This document shows, piece by piece, positions 8,941-15,179 of a stretch of 63,133 nucleotides of DNA. The stretch is from Clostridia bacterium (GTDB lineage Bacteria > Bacillota > Clostridia > Christensenellales > Borkfalkiaceae). Made by a program: the position numbers and the translations under genes. The notes under the pieces are model-generated. The model made no database searches, was not told the DNA's origin, and was given only the letters and a program-made list of their open reading frames with translations. The stretch lies in assembly GCA_021204625.1 (NCBI GenBank), contig JAJPZA010000184.1, positions 1 through 63,133 on the forward strand, given 5' to 3'. The stretch's first letter is position 1, and the number at the start of each line of letters is the position of its first letter.

Positions 8941-9183
8941 ATGGTACAGTATGAGACCTGCATAATAGACGGTTATACGGAAGGAATTGTAAACAAGAAA
9001 ATCAAGACCAACGCCGCCCTTGCAACCGAGATAAAGTCCGCATGCACCAGTTATGCAAACAGCGGATGGATCCTCAAGTCCATGTCTTCCACGCCAATGC
9101 CGGATTATTACGGCATATGCAAGGTTATCCTCATATTCGAGCGCGGAACGTATGACATGTCCCAGCTTTCTGCTACAAACTGA
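8941..9183 (+). CDS. Small protein of unknown function (DUF4177-like shape)
   Basis: This 80-aa protein is not recognised with certainty. Its size, the NxxLATEIKSACTSYANSGWILKSM pattern split over two helices and strands, and the late hydrophobic strand ICKVILIFER recall DUF4177-type single-domain proteins. That is only a resemblance. There is no signal peptide, membrane segment or cysteine cluster. The ATG at 8941 is chosen because GGGGAG precedes it; an in-frame upstream Met falls inside the promoter. It has its own promoter and terminator, so it is monocistronic. Confidence 0.7.
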   Translation: MVQYETCIIDGYTEGIVNKKIKTNAALATEIKSACTSYANSGWILKSMSSTPMPDYYGICKVILIFERGTYDMSQLSATN

Positions 9184-9186
9184 AAA

Positions 9187-9217
9187 AAGCCCCGGTCTTA
9201 AGCGGCCGGGCGTTTTT
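9187..9217 (+). terminator. Intrinsic terminator after the 80-aa gene
   Basis: A GCCCCGG/CCGGGC stem with one bulge is preceded by A's and followed by TTTTT. Confidence 0.75.
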
Positions 9218-9244
9218 ACAGGGGATTTTCATGCCCGCAGGAAT

Positions 9245-9273
9245 TTGCATTTGGCGGCAGGAGGGCATATAAT
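9245..9273 (+). promoter_or_regulatory. Promoter giving a leaderless radical SAM mRNA
   Basis: TTGCAT and a perfect TATAAT are 17 bp apart. The expected +1, seven positions past the -10, is 9280, exactly the A of the start codon. The only purine-rich stretch, AGGAGGG, sits about 15 nt upstream of the ATG and upstream of the -10, so it would not be transcribed. Confidence 0.7.
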
Positions 9274-9279
9274 AGAGCC

Positions 9280-10131
9280 ATGAAATGTTACCAGTGCCCG
9301 CTGGGCTGCGGAGCGGACAGGCCGGAGAAGGCCGGGGCCTGCTCCGTGAGCACAATCAAAATCGCCAAGTTCGGCCTTCATCATTATGAAGAGCCTCCCA
9401 TATCATTTTCCACAGGCTCCGGAGCGGTGTTCTTCTGCGGATGCCCTTTGAAGTGCGTCTTCTGCCAGAACTTCGACCTCTCCCGCAATTTGCGCGGAAA
9501 AGAGATTACCGTCGAGGAGCTGGCGGACATTTTCCGAAGGCTGGAGGAGATGGGGGCGGACAACATAAACCTTGTGAGCGCCACGCAGTACCTTTCGGAC
9601 ATAGAGGCGGCCTTAAAGATTTACAGGCCAAATATTCCCATTGTTTGGAACACGTCCGGATACGAGACGCTGGAGACGCTGGAGAGGGCGAACGAGTTCG
9701 TGGACATATGGCTTCCGGACTTCAAGTTCATGGACCCCAAGCTTGCCAAGCGCTATACCGGCAAGGAGAATTATCCGGAATTCGCGGCTCCTGCCATCCG
9801 CTGCATGGCGAAAAAGCCCCTCGTCATGCGGGAGGACGGGAAGATGCTTTCCGGCTGTATAATACGTCATCTCATTCTGCCGCTGGCCGCATATGACTCC
9901 ATTAGAATAGTACGCTTCGTGGCCTCCCTGGAGAGCGAGGCGTACCTTTCCGTCATGAGCCAGTACACGCCGTTCGGGGACATAGAGAAGTTCCCGGAGC
10001 TTAAGCGCAGGATTACGAAGAGGGAGTATAATATGGTAAAGGAGGCTGCCATTGAGAGCGGCATGGAACGGCTGTTCCTGCAGGATTTCTCATCCGCTTC
10101 AGAGTCCTACATCCCGGACTGGGACTTTTAA
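9280..10131 (+). CDS. Radical SAM protein, pyruvate-formate-lyase-activase-like
   Basis: This 283-aa protein has the radical SAM cluster motif C55-x3-C59-x2-C62 (CPLKCVFC). It also has an N-terminal cysteine cluster C3, C6, C10 and C21 that could bind a second metal centre. It matches the short PflA-related group often annotated as a putative pyruvate formate-lyase activating enzyme; the glycyl-radical partner is not in this window. The start is fixed by the N-terminal cysteines. The promoter places +1 at the ATG, so translation is probably leaderless. It converges on a nitroreductase gene at a shared terminator. Confidence 0.88.
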   Translation: MKCYQCPLGCGADRPEKAGACSVSTIKIAKFGLHHYEEPPISFSTGSGAVFFCGCPLKCVFCQNFDLSRNLRGKEITVEELADIFRRLEEMGADNINLVSATQYLSDIEAALKIYRPNIPIVWNTSGYETLETLERANEFVDIWLPDFKFMDPKLAKRYTGKENYPEFAAPAIRCMAKKPLVMREDGKMLSGCIIRHLILPLAAYDSIRIVRFVASLESEAYLSVMSQYTPFGDIEKFPELKRRITKREYNMVKEAAIESGMERLFLQDFSSASESYIPDWDF

Positions 10132-10201
10132 AGGTTAATGCCAAGTCTGCACTGTCAGGCGAAACGCTAAAATTGTACAGCCATAAAACAGCCATAAAAC
10201 A

Positions 10202-10231
10202 GAAGGCGCGTCCCGCACGGGATGCGCCTTC
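10202..10231. terminator. Bidirectional hairpin between radical SAM and nitroreductase genes
   Basis: A long near-perfect inverted repeat lies between two converging genes (arms GAAGGCGC / GCGCCTTC plus TCCC/GGGA). The T tract is weak on both sides. Confidence 0.6.
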
Positions 10232-10270
10232 CGCTTTAGAAGATCTTATAAGAATATGAACACTCGGTGT

Positions 10271-10792
10271 TTATTTTACTATTGTGATGTAGCCTGCCTT
10301 TCTGGGAGCGGCTTCGGGAGCGGGTCCTGCGGGATATCCGAGGATGACGTGGCCTATGCCCTCATAGTCCCCTTTGATTCCCCACTCTTTGAGGAGGGCT
10401 TTGCCTTCGGGGCTGTCGAACTCTTCCTTGGCCCTGTGGATCCAGCACGCGCCGATTCCGAGGCTCGCGGCGGCATTGAGAATGTTGCCGATCACGAGGG
10501 AGCCGTCATACACGTGCGTGGGCCAGCTCCTTTCCGCAAGGACTATGATAAGGGTGGTGGCGCCGTAGAAAGGGTCCATGGATGTGCCCATGATTTCGGC
10601 GTTCATTTTGGAGAGCTTCTTTATGAGCTTCTGGTTCTGCGTGGCAACAATGATGGGGGCCTGGTGGCCTCTGCCTGTGGGTGCGTACAATCCGGCCTGG
10701 AGGATGGCATTGAGCTCATCCTCTGAGATGAGGCGGCCGTCAAAAGAGCGGCAGCTTCTTCTGTCCAGCATGTTCTGTATGGCTTCGTTCAT
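10271..10792 (-). CDS. Nitroreductase family protein (copy 1)
   Basis: This 173-aa FMN-dependent nitroreductase-fold protein begins MNEAIQNMLDRRSCRSFD, the typical RRSxRxF flavin-phosphate-binding start. It continues with the GLYAPTGRGHQAP segment and ends with the GHVILGYPAG motif. Such enzymes reduce nitro or quinone substrates with NAD(P)H; the substrate is unknown. The ATG at 10792 was chosen over an upstream in-frame Met because AGGAG precedes it and because the paralogue at 11561-12088 begins identically. The two copies are closely similar along their length and flank a toxin-antitoxin pair. Confidence 0.92.
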   Translation of the reverse strand: MNEAIQNMLDRRSCRSFDGRLISEDELNAILQAGLYAPTGRGHQAPIIVATQNQKLIKKLSKMNAEIMGTSMDPFYGATTLIIVLAERSWPTHVYDGSLVIGNILNAAASLGIGACWIHRAKEEFDSPEGKALLKEWGIKGDYEGIGHVILGYPAGPAPEAAPRKAGYITIVK

Positions 10793-10856
10793 GGCATGTC
10801 TCCTGTTTCTGTGCAAATATTATACACCGCTTGAAGATCGGTTTGTATGGCAAAAT

Positions 10857-11132
10857 TTAAGCTCTTGTCTTCAGTTTGTTATATTCTGCCGGGAGCCCCT
10901 GCGTTATGGCCAGCAGTACCGGGCCGAAATCCTCAAAGCAGCATATAAGACGGCAGTTGCCTGTCCTGTACTGCCAGATTGTTTTTTCCTCGTTGAGAGG
11001 CTTGCCTGAATCTTTGGCCTGCTTGCCGTGGACCACGTTCTTCATGAACCAGAAGAGCAGTATGCGCCTGGTGTACTTGTCCATGCCCTTGAGGGTGTCC
11101 AGAGCGCGCTGCGAGACGCGGGGAGCTGTCAT
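10857..11132 (-). CDS. RelE/ParE-superfamily toxin
   Basis: This 91-aa basic protein has the RelE-like core order. A helical N-terminus (TLKGMDKYTRRILLFWF) is followed by strands containing IWQYRTGNCRLICCFED. RelE toxins usually cleave mRNA in the ribosomal A site. The start overlaps the antitoxin stop by 4 bp (ATGA), which indicates translational coupling. Its target and activity are inferred from family and from the neighbouring antitoxin. The pair lies between two nitroreductase paralogues. Confidence 0.85.
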   Translation of the reverse strand: MTAPRVSQRALDTLKGMDKYTRRILLFWFMKNVVHGKQAKDSGKPLNEEKTIWQYRTGNCRLICCFEDFGPVLLAITQGLPAEYNKLKTRA

Positions 11133-11347
11133 AATCCGAAAATCTCCTTTATCTCTTCCATGGAGTACGTCCTCTGGTCCTTGAGATACTCCTCATATGC
11201 GTCCGCGCCCGCGGAGACATCGTATTCATCCTCTATCTTCTCAAAAAGAGCCTGCTTGAAGGCGTCTCCCATGGAGACGGAGTGGAGGTTCGCGTAGCTC
11301 TCCGCAAGAGCCCTTTCATCTTCTGTAAGCCGTATGGAAAAAATCAT
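11129..11347 (-). CDS. RelB/RHH-type antitoxin
   Basis: This 72-aa acidic protein starts MIFSIRLTEDERALAESYA, a ribbon-helix-helix pattern (strand followed by two helices) as in RelB/DUF6290 antitoxins. The C-terminal half (YEEYLKDQRTYSMEEIKEIFG) should wrap the toxin. The ATG at 11347 has a GGGAGG site; an upstream in-frame Met lies within the promoter. The gene overlaps the toxin by 4 bp. Two direct repeats in its promoter are likely operator half-sites, so autorepression is inferred. Confidence 0.85.
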   Translation of the reverse strand: MIFSIRLTEDERALAESYANLHSVSMGDAFKQALFEKIEDEYDVSAGADAYEEYLKDQRTYSMEEIKEIFGL

Positions 11348-11385
11348 TGCAGCCTCCCGGATCCCGGATTTTTTGTACGGCAATA

Positions 11386-11414
11386 TTGTAATACTTTGTA
11401 ATACAAATGTCAAC
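11386..11414 (-). promoter_or_regulatory. Promoter and direct-repeat operator of the RelBE-like pair
   Basis: On the minus strand TTGACA and TACAAT are separated by 17 bp. Two identical 9-bp repeats, TTGTAATAC on the plus strand at 11387-11395 and 11397-11405, are 10 bp apart and fill the spacer. One-turn spacing inside the promoter fits binding by a ribbon-helix-helix antitoxin. Confidence 0.75.
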
Positions 11415-11560
11415 TGAATCGGGCAATTTTAGTGCAGATGGCTGCATAGCGTGGGGCAGCATGGCATACAGCATGGCATGGCGGAATGCGCCGTTCCGGG
11501 CAAAGGAAAAGGCGCGCTTTGCAGCGCGTCTTTACGGGAGACTGTGCACTTGTATGACAA

Positions 11561-12088
11561 TCAGCGCACGTATGTGACGTAGTTTGCTTTTCTGGGGATT
11601 GCAGGCTTCTCCGGGGTGAGGGCGTAGCCGAGCACGCAGTGGCCCACGCCTCTGTATTCTCCCTTGATGCCCCATTCCTTGAGGAGAGCCTTGCCTTCGT
11701 CGCTGTCGAACTCTTCCTTTGCCCTGTGGACCCAGCAGGAGCCTATGCCAAGGCTGTGGGCTGCGTTCATGAGGTTGCCCATGATGAGGGCTCCGTCCTC
11801 AACGGCTGAAATCCACCCTTTTTCCGCAAGCACCACGATGACTGTGGTTGCGCCGTAGAAGGGGTCCCTTGCAGGGTTGCCAATGATGTTGGCGTTCATC
11901 TGCGAGAGCTTCTTTATGGTCTCGGGCTTCTGCACGACAACCATGATGGGGGACTGGTGCCCGCCGCCCGTGGGGGCGTACATTCCGGCCTGGAGTATGA
12001 GCTCAAGGTCCTCGTCGGATATCACGCGGCTGGGGTCAAAATTGCGGCAGCTTCTGCGTGTGAGCATGTTCTGTATGGCTTCGTTCAT
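11561..12088 (-). CDS. Nitroreductase family protein (copy 2)
   Basis: This 175-aa paralogue of the 10271-10792 gene shares nearly every block: MNEAIQNML.RRSCR, MYAPTGGGHQSP, the WVHRAKEEFDSDEGKALLKEWGIKG segment split by single changes, and the GHCVLGYAL ending. It is an FMN-dependent oxidoreductase by family. AAGGAG precedes the ATG. The two copies look like a tandem duplication, with the toxin-antitoxin pair either inserted between them or trapped during the duplication. Substrate specificity is unknown. Confidence 0.92.
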   Translation of the reverse strand: MNEAIQNMLTRRSCRNFDPSRVISDEDLELILQAGMYAPTGGGHQSPIMVVVQKPETIKKLSQMNANIIGNPARDPFYGATTVIVVLAEKGWISAVEDGALIMGNLMNAAHSLGIGSCWVHRAKEEFDSDEGKALLKEWGIKGEYRGVGHCVLGYALTPEKPAIPRKANYVTYVR

Positions 12089-12111
12089 TGCTGAATCTCC
12101 TTTTTAATAAG

Positions 12112-12150
12112 AAAGCGCAAGGTGTTGCCTGCCTTGAGCCGCTTTTGGTT
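12112..12150 (-). terminator. Probable terminator after the LysR gene
   Basis: AAAGCG-CAAGG pairs with CCTTG-CGCTTT across a short bulge. Read leftward it follows the LysR gene and is followed by a T-rich stretch. Confidence 0.45.
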
Positions 12151-12224
12151 ATTATAGCAGGATTGCATGCTTTTTTAAAGCCCTGCCGGCAAAATCCCAC
12201 ATAAAGGGACATATTGTCGTACAG

Positions 12225-13085
12225 TCATTTGTGCTCTTCGTAGAACTTTACCATGGCGTCCAGGAAGGTCTTTACAACGGGCTTTGTTATCTCTTTTCTG
12301 GTGTGGATGCCGTAATCTATGGAATACCCTTCAAGGGGTATCTGGACCAGGACGGAGTTGAGGTATTTTTCATCGCCGAAGGTCAGGAGGATGTTGTCGG
12401 ACGGGATGAGGTTCATGTAGATGATGTCCTTGTTCAAGAGGGTCTCCTCGTACATGAGCTTGTTGGCCTGCATGTCTTTGGTAAGCTCCGGGGTGAGGCT
12501 CTTAAAGATGGGAACGGGAGGGACTATGAGATGGTAGTCCTTGAGGTCCCGGATGGAGATTGTGCTTCTGGAGGCAAGGGGATGGGAGCCGCTCATTATG
12601 CACTGCACGGGCATGGAGCGCAGGGGATAGTATTCGGAGAATTCCGGGAAGCCTATGTAGTCGCAGATGAGAAGGTCCACATTCTTGTACGAGGTCTCGT
12701 TCATGTCCACAAGGGTCACGGAGATGTCCGGATGGTCCTTGAAAAACCTGTTGAGGAACTCGGGGTAGAGGTAGTCCGTAATCTTCATGTGGCGGAAGCC
12801 TATGTAGACGGCTTTGGACGTGTCCGTGTTTATGTTCCTCGTCTCGAAGATTATGTCGTTGAGCCCGTTGGTGAGCTTTGAGACCTTTTCATAGAAGTAT
12901 TTGCCGGCGGGAGTCAGTGTCATGCCCTTGGGGGAGCGGATGAAAAGGCGTACGCCCACGTCCTGCTCAAGGGTGTCCATCTGCTGCTTCAAGGCGGAGA
13001 CGGACAAAAAAAGAAGGTCCGCGGCCTTGGTTATGCTGCGGCATTCGGCCACCCGGATGAATGATTTCAGCTGCTGGAAGTCCAT
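12225..13085 (-). CDS. LysR-family transcriptional regulator
   Basis: This 286-aa LysR-type regulator begins MDFQQLKSFIRVAECRS. Its N-terminal winged HTH spans about residues 1-60 (AADLLFLSVSALKQQMDTLE is the recognition region), and a periplasmic-binding-like effector domain spans about 90-286. The ATG at 13085 has GGAGG 6 nt upstream and gives the standard family N-terminus, so the longer frame is rejected. It is transcribed divergently from the SDR/NTF2-like pair, the usual arrangement for a LysR regulator and its target operon. The effector is unknown. Confidence 0.93.
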   Translation of the reverse strand: MDFQQLKSFIRVAECRSITKAADLLFLSVSALKQQMDTLEQDVGVRLFIRSPKGMTLTPAGKYFYEKVSKLTNGLNDIIFETRNINTDTSKAVYIGFRHMKITDYLYPEFLNRFFKDHPDISVTLVDMNETSYKNVDLLICDYIGFPEFSEYYPLRSMPVQCIMSGSHPLASRSTISIRDLKDYHLIVPPVPIFKSLTPELTKDMQANKLMYEETLLNKDIIYMNLIPSDNILLTFGDEKYLNSVLVQIPLEGYSIDYGIHTRKEITKPVVKTFLDAMVKFYEEHK

Positions 13086-13284
13086 GCAAAACCTCCGTTC
13101 TGCGCGCCCTGGGCGGCGTGCAGACCGCACATATGCGTGCGTTTTTACCGTATGCTATATTACCATATTTCTCATTCTGTTTCAAGGGCTTTTGTGATAA
13201 TATATGCGCAGATTTGATAGACACCCTGCGGCTTTTGCGAACATTGTCCGGAGATGGAAGGCCGCGGGGCAAGGAGGAAGCTTA
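13086..13284. promoter_or_regulatory. Divergent regulatory region between LysR gene and SDR operon
   Basis: This 199-bp AT-richer spacer contains a rightward extended -10 candidate (TGTGATAAT, 13193-13201) and leftward AT-rich -10-like sequences around 13155-13170. LysR-box half-sites (T-N11-A type) can be drawn but are not unique, so I do not place one. Confidence 0.4.
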
Positions 13285-14067
13285 ATGGGCATTTATGCTG
13301 TGACAGGCGGCTCCAGCGGAATCGGAGCCAAGACAGTGGAGCTGCTTAAGGCACAGGGCAACACCGTGTATGACATTGACATCAAGAACGCCGACATATT
13401 CGGCGACCTCTCTTCCGCCGAAGGAAGGAGAAACGTGATAGACGCGCTTCATGAGAAGTGCCAGGACGGCCTGGACGGGCTTGTATGCTGCGCAGGAGTC
13501 TCCAACTCCTGCGGAAACCTCAAGCTCATTCTTTCCCTCAACTATTTCGGAGTGGTTGCGCTTGCGAACGGCGTCTTCGACCTTCTCAAGAAGAAGAGGG
13601 GCGCATGCGTCGTGATTTCATCCAACACAATCTCCTCCGGCGCAGCGCGCATGGACGTCGTAGATTTCCTCAACAACCATGAGGATGAGAACAGATCCCG
13701 CAAGCTTGTCGAGAACCTTGACCCTCTCCGCGACGGCCATTCAATCTACGTGGCCACAAAGTACGCCCTGGTGCGCTGGATGCGCCGTGTGTCCGCGCAG
13801 TGGGCTGCGGAAGGCGTCCGCATCAATGCAGTGGCTCCCGGAAACGTGGCAACTCCAATGACGTCCAGAATGACTGCCCAGGAGTGGGACGCCACAATGG
13901 CTCTTCCCATCCCGACGATGTACGGGAAGGAAGCTCTCATGGATCCCGCGGACATTGCAGAGGCTATCATATTCCTCGTATCCTCCAAGGGCCATGGCGT
14001 GAACGGCGTCTGCCTCTTTGCGGACGGCGGCACAGATGCCCTTCTCAACTCCGAGAAGGTATACTGA
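13285..14067 (+). CDS. Short-chain dehydrogenase, 3-alpha-hydroxysteroid-dehydrogenase-like
   Basis: This classical SDR of 260 aa has the Rossmann motif TGGSSGIG at residues 7-14, S112/S113 before the active site, and the catalytic pair Y155-x3-K159. The unusually short beta2 region, giving IDIKNADIFGDLSSAEGR, and the overall order resemble Comamonas 3-alpha-HSD and carveol-type dehydrogenases. This suggests a steroid, bile acid or terpenoid alcohol as substrate, but only by analogy. AAGGAGG precedes the ATG at 13285; the longer frame is rejected. It is followed 15 bp later by an NTF2-like protein on the same transcript. Confidence 0.88.
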   Translation: MGIYAVTGGSSGIGAKTVELLKAQGNTVYDIDIKNADIFGDLSSAEGRRNVIDALHEKCQDGLDGLVCCAGVSNSCGNLKLILSLNYFGVVALANGVFDLLKKKRGACVVISSNTISSGAARMDVVDFLNNHEDENRSRKLVENLDPLRDGHSIYVATKYALVRWMRRVSAQWAAEGVRINAVAPGNVATPMTSRMTAQEWDATMALPIPTMYGKEALMDPADIAEAIIFLVSSKGHGVNGVCLFADGGTDALLNSEKVY

Positions 14068-14082
14068 TTGAGGAGGCGAATC

Positions 14083-14424
14083 ATGGCTGAAGAAAGAATT
14101 ATAGAGAGATATTTAAGCGAGATAATGGAGAATGACTACAGGGGGCTTGCCGAGTGCTTCTCCGAAACATGCCACTATGTTGACACCTGCCCGGGAACCA
14201 TTTCCGGCGTCAACTATCATCTCTACGGCACAAAGGCCCTTGAGATGTTCTTCCACAACAAGTTCACTTTCCAGCGCATATCCATCTCCGACTATGTCAT
14301 AGAGGATGACCGCCACGTGAACTTCTTCGTGTCCACCCGCGGATACTACATCTTTGCCCGCGCGACCATCGAGCGTTTCAGCCCCGACGGCCTCATCGAC
14401 GTCCTCACCGTCCGCGCCGGCTGA
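14083..14424 (+). CDS. NTF2-like / SnoaL-like (ketosteroid-isomerase fold) protein
   Basis: This 113-aa protein shows the cone-fold order of NTF2-like proteins: N-terminal helices (IIERYLSEIMENDY) followed by long strands ending in ATIERFSPDGLIDVLTV. Members include ketosteroid isomerase and SnoaL cyclases. The coupling to a 3-alpha-HSD-like SDR makes a small ketone- or steroid-transforming operon plausible. GAGGAGG precedes the ATG at 14083. Catalytic residues cannot be assigned by eye. Confidence 0.7.
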   Translation: MAEERIIERYLSEIMENDYRGLAECFSETCHYVDTCPGTISGVNYHLYGTKALEMFFHNKFTFQRISISDYVIEDDRHVNFFVSTRGYYIFARATIERFSPDGLIDVLTVRAG

Positions 14425-14449
14425 TTCATCCATCCACCCGAACATCCTT

Positions 14450-14549
14450 CCGGCATATGCCATGTGTGCCGGTCTTCCGAATATGATGACACGTACACCC
14501 TGTTGGTGTACAGAATCTTGTGCCTGGGCTCCCCTAATACGGGAGCCTT
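14450..14549 (+). terminator. Three consecutive hairpins after the SDR operon
   Basis: CCGGCA/TGCCGG (14450-14455 with 14467-14472), GTACACC/GGTGTAC (14493-14499 with 14505-14511) and GGCTCCC/GGGAGCC (14527-14533 with 14541-14547) occur in a row. Only the third is followed by pyrimidines. They probably end the SDR transcript. Confidence 0.5.
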
Positions 14550-14631
14550 CTCCTTGGGTGAAATCTTTTTGGGATTAATTGAATATTGACGGCGGCAGAC
14601 TTTGATGGTAATCTGATTGCAGGAGGATGAT

Positions 14632-14982
14632 ATGCATATAGCAGACGGAATAGCGTACGGAGATGAGCCGGAGGAAATAGAAATCGTATCGGCACGAGTA
14701 TTGTCGTATCATATATTGATACTTACTTTTTCCAATGGTGAAACTCGATTTTTTGACGGCACTCTTTTAGACGGCCCTGTATTTGAGCCTCTTAAAGACA
14801 GAAAGATTTTTGAGGACTTTTCCATAAATTACGGGGTTATTACGTGGGCTAACGGCACAATAGACTGTTCTCCGGAATTCATGTATGATCACAGTTATGA
14901 ATATACGCCGCCTGCCGGCATAAAGAACGCTGCATCCGCAGGCAATGCAGAACAGATACAAATGCAGGATATAAAGAGATAA
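14632..14982 (+). CDS. DUF2442-domain protein
   Basis: This 116-aa protein has the DUF2442 pattern: a strand-rich start (IEIVSARVLSYHILILTFSNG), then the FDGTLL, FEPLKD and FEDFSI blocks, and WANGTIDCSPEFMYD near the end. DUF2442 genes often sit beside DUF4160 genes as candidate toxin-antitoxin partners, but no partner is present here. The C-terminal tail after residue 95 is polar. AGGAGG precedes the ATG at 14632. Base composition is more AT-rich than its neighbours, which may indicate acquisition. Confidence 0.8.
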   Translation: MHIADGIAYGDEPEEIEIVSARVLSYHILILTFSNGETRFFDGTLLDGPVFEPLKDRKIFEDFSINYGVITWANGTIDCSPEFMYDHSYEYTPPAGIKNAASAGNAEQIQMQDIKR

Positions 14983-15052
14983 AATATTTGCCGCCATCTT
15001 GGATCAGATGTGAGCGAATAAACACATAAAGCTATAAACGGCAGATAACAAG

Positions 15053-15083
15053 TGCCAGCATGATATGGAATGCTGGCATTTTT
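15053..15083 (+). terminator. Intrinsic terminator after the DUF2442 gene
   Basis: A perfect 9-bp stem (15053-15061 with 15070-15078) is followed directly by TTTTT. Confidence 0.9.
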
Positions 15084-15139
15084 GCTGCCGCAGAGACATA
15101 GCATGGCCCTCATTAGATTCTGTGAGGGCGCAAGTCTCC

Positions 15140-15168
15140 TTTACAAACTTTCTTCAAGCCGTTATAAT
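15140..15168 (+). promoter_or_regulatory. Promoter giving a near-leaderless ABC-F mRNA
   Basis: TTTACA and TATAAT are separated by 17 bp. The predicted +1 is about 15175, five nt before the ATG at 15180, and no Shine-Dalgarno is present. Confidence 0.7.
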
Positions 15169-15179
15169 AGGCGTATATC

